Part shown: piece by piece, positions 53,246 through 61,903 of the stretch
Numbering within the stretch: the first letter of the stretch is position 1
How the letters are laid out: every line of letters begins with the position of its first letter
Assembly (NCBI GenBank): GCA_002798275.1
Contig: NWQR01000002.1
Coordinates: 248,001-312,000 of the forward strand
DNA from: Lysobacteraceae bacterium NML08-0793
Lineage (GTDB): Bacteria; Pseudomonadota; Gammaproteobacteria; Xanthomonadales; Xanthomonadaceae
Reading direction: 5' to 3'
Length of the DNA stretch: 64,000 nt
Made by a program: the position numbers and the translations under genes
The notes under the pieces: generated by a model
What the model was told of the DNA's origin: nothing
Seen by the model: only the letters and a program-made list of their open reading frames with translations
The model's database searches: none

Positions 53246-54073
53246 TTACTGCGCCTTTGCCCATCGTCCCAAACTTGTCCGATCGCGTTTTTCCAAATCC
53301 TGCACGGTGGCAATATCCGCAAAGTCGGCGACCTCCAGCAAACCGCGCACTGCCGCACCCTGCTGCCAGCCATGCTCCAGCAGCAGCCAGCCCCCCTCTT
53401 TGAGATGCGCACCCGCCCCGGCGATGATTTGCCGCAGATCCGCAAGGCCATCCGCCCCCGATGCCAGTGCCGTGCGCGGCTCAAAGCGCAAATCGCCGGT
53501 TTCAAGATGGCTGTCGGCTGCCTCGATATACGGCGGGTTGCTGAGAATCAGATCAAAACGCTCGCCTGCCAGTGGCGCATACCAAGCGCCATGACGGAAC
53601 TCGACATTGCCGATGTGGTGGCTTGCGGCATTCTGGCGGGCAATTTCCAGTGCCGCCTGGCTGGCATCGGTGGCAATGATCTGCGCGCGCGCGCGTTCAC
53701 TGGCTAGCGCCAACGCAATCGCGCCGCTGCCGGTGCCAAGATCAGCCACGCGCCACGCGGCTTCCTGTGGCCAGCGTGCCAGTGCCAGCTCCACCAGAAG
53801 CTCGGTTTCCGGGCGAGGAATCAAGGTCGCCGGGGTTACTTTCAGGTTCAATGTCCAGAAGCCGCGCTCGCCGGTGATGTAGGCCACCGGCTCACCGGCT
53901 GCCCGGCGCTGCCAACAGCGCTCGAATGTATTGAAACGCCTAGCATCCAGTGTGTCAGTGGCATGGGCAAACAACCAGCCGCGTGATTGCCCCAGCACAT
54001 GCAGCAACAAATGTTCGGCATCTTCGCGGCCGATTCGTGCCGCCGCCGCTTGCAATGCTTCTGCAATCTGCAT
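53246..54073 (-). CDS. prmC: Release factor glutamine methyltransferase PrmC
   Basis: A 275-residue SAM enzyme methylating the GGQ Gln of RF1 and RF2. SAM motif [15 protein letters not shown], catalytic NPPYIE, N-terminal helical domain. ATG 54073 has AGG seven bases upstream and starts the family sequence [11 protein letters not shown]. Divergent from ahpC; the 200-base gap holds the OxyR site. Confidence 0.95.
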   Translation of the reverse strand: MQIAEALQAAAARIGREDAEHLLLHVLGQSRGWLFAHATDTLDARRFNTFERCWQRRAAGEPVAYITGERGFWTLNLKVTPATLIPRPETELLVELALARWPQEAAWRVADLGTGSGAIALALASERARAQIIATDASQAALEIARQNAASHHIGNVEFRHGAWYAPLAGERFDLILSNPPYIEAADSHLETGDLRFEPRTALASGADGLADLRQIIAGAGAHLKEGGWLLLEHGWQQGAAVRGLLEVADFADIATVQDLEKRDRTSLGRWAKAQ

Positions 54074-54154
54074 GGAAAACCTTTGTTCAAATCCGGGAAA
54101 AACAGCGCGCATGATGACCGATCACTAGGCGTGGGTGTCGAAATGATTGATTCA

Positions 54155-54204
54155 ATAGCCAAAATCTATTGATTGAATATCAACAATCAATTTGCAATAT
54201 TAAT
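54155..54204 (+). promoter_or_regulatory. OxyR binding site and ahpC promoter
   Basis: The tetranucleotide pattern of an OxyR site is present at full length: ATAG (54155-54158), 7 bases, CTAT (54166-54169), 7 bases, ATAT (54177-54180), 7 bases, CAAT (54188-54191). Two quartets are perfect and two have one mismatch to ATAG/CTAT. A -10-like TATTAAT lies at 54198-54204, so the site covers the -35 region, the position for activation. oxyR itself is two genes downstream. Confidence 0.8.
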
Positions 54205-54275
54205 AGATGCCGCCTAATCTTTGCGCCACGGGCAGGCCAAACCGCCCGCTTCTTCCACCCACCAAGGAGCTTTCC

Positions 54276-54839
54276 ATGTCTCTTATCAATACCGAAGTTC
54301 AGCCGTTCAAGGCCAATGCGTTCAAGAATGGCGAATTCATCACCCTGACCGAAGCTGACCTGAAGGGCAAGTGGTCGGTGCTGATTTTCATGCCGGCTGC
54401 CTTCACCTTCAACTGCCCGACCGAAATCGAAGACGCTGCCGACAACTATGCCGAGTTCGAAAAGGCCGGCGCCCAGGTGTTCATCGTCACCACCGATACC
54501 CACTTCTCGCACAAGGTCTGGCACGAAACCTCCCCGGCAGTGGGCAAGGCCAAGTTCGCCCTGGTCGGCGACCCGACCCACGCCCTGTCCAAGGCATTTG
54601 ACGTGCTGATTCCGGAAGAAGGCCTGGCGCTGCGCGGCACCTTCATCATCAACCCCGAAGGCGTCATCAAGACCATGGAAGTGCATGACAATGCCATCGC
54701 CCGCGACGTGACCGAAACCGTGCGCAAGCTGCAAGCTGCCCAGTACGTTGCCAGCCACAATGGCGAAGTCTGCCCGGCCAAGTGGAAGGAAGGCCAGAAG
54801 ACCCTGAAGCCGTCGCTGGATCTGGTCGGCAAAATCTAA
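54276..54839 (+). CDS. ahpC: Alkyl hydroperoxide reductase subunit C (peroxiredoxin)
   Basis: A 187-residue typical 2-Cys peroxiredoxin that reduces H2O2 and organic peroxides. Peroxidatic Cys in FMPAAFTFNCPTE (about residue 49), resolving Cys in GEVCPAKW near the C-terminus. The FMPAAFTFN wording is the Xanthomonas-type variant of the more common FYPADFTFV. AAGGAG precedes ATG 54276. Reduced by AhpF; induced through the OxyR site upstream. Confidence 0.97.
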   Translation: MSLINTEVQPFKANAFKNGEFITLTEADLKGKWSVLIFMPAAFTFNCPTEIEDAADNYAEFEKAGAQVFIVTTDTHFSHKVWHETSPAVGKAKFALVGDPTHALSKAFDVLIPEEGLALRGTFIINPEGVIKTMEVHDNAIARDVTETVRKLQAAQYVASHNGEVCPAKWKEGQKTLKPSLDLVGKI

Positions 54840-54866
54840 AACTCCAACTCCATTAGGTTGTACCCG

Positions 54867-54888
54867 CCCTCTCCCAACCGGGAGAGGG
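54867..54888 (+). terminator. Hairpin between ahpC and ahpF
   Basis: A perfect 9-bp GC-rich stem (54867-54875 with 54880-54888), AACC loop, followed by TTGGGAAAAAG rather than a U-run. It may act as partial terminator or 3' stabiliser so that ahpC mRNA exceeds ahpF. Confidence 0.5.
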
Positions 54889-55011
54889 TTGGGAAAAAGA
54901 TGTCAACGGGCATCTTCCTCCCAGCCCTCTTCTTTCCTGCCCATTCTTTCAACGATGCGCCGCCCGGCGCGGTCTGTCCCTGCCCGATTTTTGTCTTGAC
55001 GAGGATTTTCC

Positions 55012-56577
55012 ATGCTTGATACCGAACTCAAAACCCAGCTCGCCGCCTATCTGGGGCATCTGCGCGCGCCGCTGACGCTCATCGCCAGCCTGGATCAGAG
55101 CGAAGCCAGCCAGCAGATGCGCGCCTTGCTCGATGACATTATCGAAGCCGGCGACGGACGCATTTCCCTTGAAAGCGCAAGCCAAGCAAGCAGCCGCCAG
55201 CCGAGCTTTCGCATCACCCGCAAAGATGCGGACATCGGCGTGGAGTTTGCCGGCCTGCCGCTGGGTCACGAGTTCACCTCGCTGGTACTGGCCCTGCTGC
55301 ATGTCGGCCAGCACCCGCCCAAGCTGGACGATGAAACCCTGGCGCAAATCAAGGCGCTGGATGGCGAATATCACTTCGAAACCTTTTTCTCGCAGTCCTG
55401 CCAGAACTGCCCGGACGTGGTGCAGGCACTGAACACCCTGGCCGCCCTCAACCCAAACATCCGCCACACCGCGATTGATGGTGCCTTCTTCCCCGAAGAA
55501 GTGGAGCGCCGCCAGATCATGACCGTGCCGCAGGTATTCCTGAACGGCCAGCCGTTTGCCCAGGGGCGCATGGGGATTGCCGAGTTCATCGCCAAGCTCG
55601 ACAGCGGCGCGGAAGAACGCGCAGCTCGCACCATCAGCGAAAAAGCCCCGTTCGACGTGCTGGTGATTGGTGGCGGCCCGGCCGGTGCCGCAGCAGCAAT
55701 CTATTCCGCCCGCAAAGGCATCCGTACCGGCGTGCTGGCCGAACGCTTCGGCGGCCAAGTGCTGGACACGCTGGCGATTGAAAACTTCATTTCGGTGCGT
55801 GAAACCGAAGGCCCGAAACTGGCTGCCGCCCTAGAGGAGCATGTCCGCGATTACGACGTGGACATCATGAATCTGCAACGAGCCGAAAAGCTGGAGCAGG
55901 TAGAAGGCGGCTGGAAAGTGACCACTGCCAGCGGCGCCACGCTCACCAGCAAGTCCATCATCCTCTCCACCGGCGCACGCTGGCGGCGCATGGAAGTGCC
56001 CGGCGAAGCCGAGTTCATGACCAAGGGCGTGGCCTTCTGCCCACACTGCGATGGCCCGCTGTTCAAGGGCAAGCGCGTGGCCGTGGTCGGCGGCGGCAAT
56101 TCCGGCGTGGAAGCAGCCATCGACCTTGCCGGGGTGGTCGGCCACGTCACCCTGCTGGAGTTTGGCGAACAATTGCGTGCCGACCAAGTATTGCAGGCCA
56201 AACTGCGCAGCCTGCCGAACGTGGACATCATCACCCAGGCGATGACCACCGAAGTCCGCGGCGACCACAAGGTGCACGGCCTCACTTATGAAGACCGCAG
56301 CTGCGGCGAAAAGCGCGAAGTCGAGCTGGAAGGCATCTTTGTGCAGATTGGCCTGCTGCCCAATACCGAGTGGCTGAAGGACAGCGGCATGGCATTGAGC
56401 CCGCGCGGCGAAATCATCATCGACGAGCGTGGCGCCACCAACCTGCCGGGCGTGTTCGCCGCCGGTGACTGCACCACCGTGCCGTACAAGCAAATCATCA
56501 TCGCCATGGGCGCAGGCGCGACTGCCTCGCTCTCGGCCTTCGACCATCTGATTCGCGAATCCGCCCCTGCAAACTGA
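55012..56577 (+). CDS. ahpF: Alkyl hydroperoxide reductase subunit F
   Basis: A 521-residue flavoprotein disulfide reductase. N-terminal double thioredoxin-fold domain with redox CQNC (about residues 129-132), then a thioredoxin-reductase-like part with FAD motif [17 protein letters not shown], redox CPHC, NADPH motif [16 protein letters not shown], and the final FAD-binding GVFAAGDCT. Passes electrons from NADH to AhpC. GAGGA before ATG 55012. Confidence 0.97.
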   Translation: MLDTELKTQLAAYLGHLRAPLTLIASLDQSEASQQMRALLDDIIEAGDGRISLESASQASSRQPSFRITRKDADIGVEFAGLPLGHEFTSLVLALLHVGQHPPKLDDETLAQIKALDGEYHFETFFSQSCQNCPDVVQALNTLAALNPNIRHTAIDGAFFPEEVERRQIMTVPQVFLNGQPFAQGRMGIAEFIAKLDSGAEERAARTISEKAPFDVLVIGGGPAGAAAAIYSARKGIRTGVLAERFGGQVLDTLAIENFISVRETEGPKLAAALEEHVRDYDVDIMNLQRAEKLEQVEGGWKVTTASGATLTSKSIILSTGARWRRMEVPGEAEFMTKGVAFCPHCDGPLFKGKRVAVVGGGNSGVEAAIDLAGVVGHVTLLEFGEQLRADQVLQAKLRSLPNVDIITQAMTTEVRGDHKVHGLTYEDRSCGEKREVELEGIFVQIGLLPNTEWLKDSGMALSPRGEIIIDERGATNLPGVFAAGDCTTVPYKQIIIAMGAGATASLSAFDHLIRESAPAN

Positions 56578-56778
56578 ATGCAGTTTCCCCCCACCGCCCG
56601 CCTGCCCCCAGCCAAATCGCCAAGGTCAGGCGGCGCGGTTTTCTTCGCCATAGCGGCTCCCCGCTTGCGCGGACGACATTGTGCATATCCACAACGTCAT
56701 TACCCGGCTTGACCCGACAATCCAGCGACTTTCGCTCTTGCCTGGAAGTCCGCAACATCAAGGCTCCGAACCACCGCC

Positions 56779-57678
56779 ATGAACCTGCGCGATCTCAAAT
56801 ACCTCATCGCCTTGGCTGATCACCGCCATTTTGGCAAGGCCGCAGAAGCCAGCTTCGTCAGCCAGCCCACCCTTTCAACCCAAATCAAAAAGCTCGAAGA
56901 AGAACTGGGCGTACAACTGTTTGAGCGCGCCCCGCGCAAAGTGATGCTGACCCCGGTTGGACAGGAAATCATCAGCCGCGCACGCGGCATCGTGGCCGAG
57001 GTTGAATCCATGCGCGAACTGGCGCGCCGCAGCCAAGACCCAGAGTCCGGCACCCTGCGTCTTGGCGCCTTCCCCACCCTCGCCCCCTACTTTCTGCCAC
57101 ACGCCGTACCCGCCCTTCAAGCCGCCCTGCCGCGCCTGGAACTTTTGCTGGTGGAAGAAAAAAGCGATGTGCTGCTGGCACAACTGCGCGAAGGCCGCAT
57201 CGACGCCGCCCTGCTCGCCCTGCCGATACACGACGAACAACTGCATACCGAATTGCTGTTTGACGAGCCGTTCTGGCTGGCCACCTATCACAACGGCCCA
57301 CTGGCATCACTTGCCGAGGTCAGCATCGACGACCTGGCTCGGCACGACCTGCTGCTGCTTGAAGACGGCCACTGCCTGCGCGACCAAGCACTGGATGTCT
57401 GCCGCCTCTCCGGCGCCCAAGAAAAATCCGGCTTCCGCGCCACCAGCCTTGAAACCCTGCGACAAATGGTTGCCGCAGGCGCCGGCATCACCCTGCTACC
57501 GGAACTGGCCATCCGCCCGCCCATCTCCCAGCCCGAACAGCTGAAACTGCTGCCCTTCCGCGGGCAAGCCCCCACCCGCAGCATCGCCCTCGTCTGGCGC
57601 CGCAGCAGCGCACTAACGCCACTGCTCAAACAAATCACCAGCACCTTGAGGGGGCTTTCTCAAAACCTGCTTGCATAA
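56779..57678 (+). CDS. oxyR: Peroxide-sensing regulator OxyR
   Basis: A 299-residue LysR-family activator. N-terminal helix-turn-helix (AEASFVSQPTLSTQIKKLE), and the redox Cys pair in EDGHCLRDQALDVCRLSG, the two Cys nine residues apart as in E. coli C199/C208. Oxidation by H2O2 forms the disulfide and turns on ahpC, katalase and others. It lies 201 bases after ahpF; the gap has a single DnaA-box-like ATATCCACA but no other feature I can name. Confidence 0.97.
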   Translation: MNLRDLKYLIALADHRHFGKAAEASFVSQPTLSTQIKKLEEELGVQLFERAPRKVMLTPVGQEIISRARGIVAEVESMRELARRSQDPESGTLRLGAFPTLAPYFLPHAVPALQAALPRLELLLVEEKSDVLLAQLREGRIDAALLALPIHDEQLHTELLFDEPFWLATYHNGPLASLAEVSIDDLARHDLLLLEDGHCLRDQALDVCRLSGAQEKSGFRATSLETLRQMVAAGAGITLLPELAIRPPISQPEQLKLLPFRGQAPTRSIALVWRRSSALTPLLKQITSTLRGLSQNLLA

Positions 57679-57744
57679 ACAACCTCTTCAAAAGCGTACT
57701 GCAGCCGTGGCAGCCCCTAAAGCAATACCGCGCAATAAAATCTA

Positions 57745-58602
<858 letters not shown>

Positions 58603-58615
58603 CTAGAAATTAAAA

Positions 58616-61600
58616 TCAGCGAAAGCGCCTATCCCCGATGAGGTACAAAAAATACTCTCTCATCAGCAAATTCTTCCTTGCCCCAGTAACAACAGTCCTG
58701 ATCGAGCACTGACTTCCGGACTGCAAAATACTGAAAAACTGCTCAATCAACTCATCCACTCGACTTTCAAGAGAAAATCTTGACAAGTCAGATCTGGAAA
58801 TCCTTAAGGCATACTCGACTGCCCCTTCGTAACCTTCAACAATTTCGGAAACAATTATTTCCGGGGACTTTTTGCCAAACCCTCTCCCTGAGAAATTGTT
58901 GTGCTCTGCCAATGAAAATTGGCTATCGGAAAGCCAACCAGGACCACCGAAACGGCCATAGCAATATACCGGGACACCAGCACGCAGAGCGTATTGCACT
59001 GTTTTACCCATGGTCACAACCAAGTCATGCCCCTGGAGTAAATCGGCATCAACACGCTGGGGACGCCCAGAGCGACCAACTATATTTATCCTCACCCCGC
59101 TATCTTCAAGGGTAGTCAATGCAGCCGCAAGCTCATCTGGCAATGAGTGTGCGACAACCAAGACTTTCTTCGGCGAAGATGATGATATGGAGTCACTCAC
59201 TTTCGAAAAGCTTGCCGGAGCTGGATTTTGAAACAGCTGAGCCTTTTGGAAAGCCTCGCCAAATGAGCGCAATCGAGTCAGCGCTTCTGCACTATTGCAA
59301 ATAATGATATCTGCAAACAATTCTTCTCCCCATGGCCCCGGAAACTCCATCGGCTCATACGAAGACAAATGACCATAAACAAAAACAGGCTTTTTCTTGG
59401 ATGATGCAAAACGGTCGGCTTGAAGCGCCAATGCGCCTGCAAGCACCTGATGCTGCGAATAGCACAAGTCGTAGCTCGTCAAATCAATATGACGAACATC
59501 ATCAATCAATCCAACATCTGCAGAAACATTCTTTTGACAGAAATCCTTATCCATGAATGGACTGAAAAGCTCGACTCGAGCGCCTCTGCGTGCAAACTCA
59601 TCCGCAAGCTCCATTGCGAAAATTTCACTACCTCCAAATTGGCGAATATGGTGAGTTGCAACAAGCACCCTCACCCCATCAATGGACAGATTTCCTGTAT
59701 CTGCACATGAAGGATTATTATTTTTATTCGGCGCAATTTCCTCAAAAAATTTTTCGCTCTCACGTGCATCTGGCGAAGTTACCGCCCTGAATGCCCGTAA
59801 AAATTCAACATCCTCATTAAAACCCGCCATCCCCTCCTTGCCGTACAAAAAAAATGCATTCGCGTCCTTGTCATTGGAGACAAAGGATAGGTATCGCTCC
59901 GCATTCCCAGTCAGAACATAGTCCGGCTTCATCAAAAGCATCATCTCAGGATGAAAGTACCTAGTCCTCAGACAGATCACTCTTCTAAAAATTGCAGAGA
60001 ACTGTTTCAGCATCATTCGGAAAAACGAATCCCCGAACAAAAGCAGTGTCTTGTCCAGCTGCGCATCCGGGCTTATCAAGATATCAATAGAGCCATCATT
60101 GCTCTTCCCTGGGCTATTGAATATCTGCAACCGCCAGTCCGGCTCCAGCAATAGCCCCTTTTGCTTCGGACTACCAGAGAGCTTGTTGCCCAAATCTCCG
60201 CTCCAAAAAACCGGCCGATTTATCTGTCTACGAATCCTTGCAACAGCCTCTTCTGCTGATATTCCAAGTCTCTTTAACAAGACTTCCAAAACAACCAAAG
60301 ACCCTGCATCTGTCAAATGGGTATCCAACGGATAGAAGCTCTCACCCTGCATTTCCTTTAGTTCCGCAACAGGATAAACAATACAGGATTTTGCCTCTGA
60401 AATCGATTTTTCTCGATAAACATTGCCAAGCTTCACTACCGGCTTGACCGGAAATTCTTCCTCCAGCACCGACTGCTTGTCCGGAAAAATCACATGCAGA
60501 TAAGGAACCCCTTTAGACTCACAAAAAAACTTTCTTTTTGACAAATTTTCTGAAAAGTTCTCAAACGAATCAGGCGGCGGAACAAGCTCACCTTTTGCAT
60601 ATTCAGGCACCGAGTGATTACCACCAATCAGATAAGCAACCCCACCTTTTGAAACAAGAACTTCATTTTCAACATAAAAATCAACAACTCCACCACCGCA
60701 CTCAAAGATATGCTCAAGAACCGCCATTAGTCCTGAAAAATTTGGAAACCCATGCGGACCAAGCTCAACCATTTCTTCCAGAACTCGCAATGCAAGCCCT
60801 CCATTCTCGGCCGAGCTTTCATGCAAAAAATCGAACGAAGGTTTTTCCTTGCGAAAACAAATATGTTTGACAACAGCCGGCTCCCACTGCAACAAAACAG
60901 GGGACACACCTTTAATATCAACGATACCCCCAACACGGGCAACCAAATCTTCACCACCCAATATCACCACATCTGCGCCATCCGCAAACTCTTCAAAGTC
61001 CTGAAGCCGCAGTCTTCCGGGTATTTTATTAATCGGCGCAACAATAAGACCTGCATCTGCCAACTTGCCTTGCCCGTTAGCCCCCATGTAGCGAGTTAGG
61101 GTATCCAGCCAAGCGGATGCACCAGTCAGAACGAGCTTTTTCCCACGTCTATCTTCATAGCGTCTTGCAAAAGCCAAAAATTTTTGTTCGACCTCCGCCA
61201 CCGCAAAATGATATGCATCCATTGTAGCGACCCCCTGCAGCAGAGCAAGCTCAAGAAATACATAACCAATCAGCGATGGATTAAAGCTATCATCAATAAA
61301 TAATCTTGAAACCTCATGCATCGGCAGCTTCAACAATGGACGCAAGTCCACCATTTCAAGTTCCGGCAAGGCAGCCATTACATCATCAAGATTCCATACG
61401 GGATGCCTATAGCCATTTTCTCCTATATATCGACCTGCCAAACGATCCTGAACTTGCCTGCCAAACAAGTCCCATAAAACAAAGCGTCCACGCCCTTTCA
61501 GCAACCGCCCCCACTCTTGCAACGCCATCATGCTGCGCCTATACATGGCGCGATCGTAGGCTTCATCTAAAGCTGCTCGCTCCACTGCCAAAAATCCATC

Positions 61601-61852
61601 CTGGAAAACCGGCAAATCGGCAGTGTCTGCAAGACAAATACCGTTGCCGAATCTGAAGTCACCAACCAACACTCCAAACTTGGCCTCATCTCCTTGGCTC
61701 TTGACCCATTCAAGGCAGGACTTTGACCAAATCGGCAAGCCACCATGCCCGTACATCGAGTCAGGTGAAATTGTGCTTTTCAAAGCTCCATCAAGCACCT
61801 GCTTTCTCCACCTGAGCACATGAGATGGACCAATAACATGAGTGGCTATCAT
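58616..61852 (-). CDS. Multidomain surface-polysaccharide protein: SGNH-like domain + AlgX/AlgJ-type acyltransferase domain + GT-B glycosyltransferase
   Basis: A 1078-residue cytoplasmic-looking protein with no signal peptide. GGAG before ATG 61852 sets the start. Residues 1-210: SGNH-like, with VIGPSHVLRW (Ser10) and VGDFRFGN (64-70). Residues 240-340: a Rossmann-like segment (LVLTGASAWLDTLTRYM). Residues 365-665: AlgX/AlgJ-type domain with YPLDTHLTD (Asp510-x-His512) before LLLFGDSFF (Ser609), the AlgX order. Residues 725-1078: GT-B glycosyltransferase with HHIRQFGGSEIFAMELA and ADIIICNSAEALTRLRSFG. Probable job: adding and O-acylating sugars of a capsule or O-antigen. AT-rich. Domain assignments are by motif reading only. 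Confidence 0.7.
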   Translation of the reverse strand: MIATHVIGPSHVLRWRKQVLDGALKSTISPDSMYGHGGLPIWSKSCLEWVKSQGDEAKFGVLVGDFRFGNGICLADTADLPVFQDGFLAVERAALDEAYDRAMYRRSMMALQEWGRLLKGRGRFVLWDLFGRQVQDRLAGRYIGENGYRHPVWNLDDVMAALPELEMVDLRPLLKLPMHEVSRLFIDDSFNPSLIGYVFLELALLQGVATMDAYHFAVAEVEQKFLAFARRYEDRRGKKLVLTGASAWLDTLTRYMGANGQGKLADAGLIVAPINKIPGRLRLQDFEEFADGADVVILGGEDLVARVGGIVDIKGVSPVLLQWEPAVVKHICFRKEKPSFDFLHESSAENGGLALRVLEEMVELGPHGFPNFSGLMAVLEHIFECGGGVVDFYVENEVLVSKGGVAYLIGGNHSVPEYAKGELVPPPDSFENFSENLSKRKFFCESKGVPYLHVIFPDKQSVLEEEFPVKPVVKLGNVYREKSISEAKSCIVYPVAELKEMQGESFYPLDTHLTDAGSLVVLEVLLKRLGISAEEAVARIRRQINRPVFWSGDLGNKLSGSPKQKGLLLEPDWRLQIFNSPGKSNDGSIDILISPDAQLDKTLLLFGDSFFRMMLKQFSAIFRRVICLRTRYFHPEMMLLMKPDYVLTGNAERYLSFVSNDKDANAFFLYGKEGMAGFNEDVEFLRAFRAVTSPDARESEKFFEEIAPNKNNNPSCADTGNLSIDGVRVLVATHHIRQFGGSEIFAMELADEFARRGARVELFSPFMDKDFCQKNVSADVGLIDDVRHIDLTSYDLCYSQHQVLAGALALQADRFASSKKKPVFVYGHLSSYEPMEFPGPWGEELFADIIICNSAEALTRLRSFGEAFQKAQLFQNPAPASFSKVSDSISSSSPKKVLVVAHSLPDELAAALTTLEDSGVRINIVGRSGRPQRVDADLLQGHDLVVTMGKTVQYALRAGVPVYCYGRFGGPGWLSDSQFSLAEHNNFSGRGFGKKSPEIIVSEIVEGYEGAVEYALRISRSDLSRFSLESRVDELIEQFFSILQSGSQCSIRTVVTGARKNLLMREYFLYLIGDRRFR

Positions 61853-61903
61853 GATTAAACTCCGTATAAGGTCATACAATCGCGCAGAAACGGCACTGAA
61901 AAA

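Noticed and set aside
56691-56703. Second DnaA locus before oxyR (ATATCCACA)
   Set aside because: A single 8/9 match without neighbours is expected by chance.
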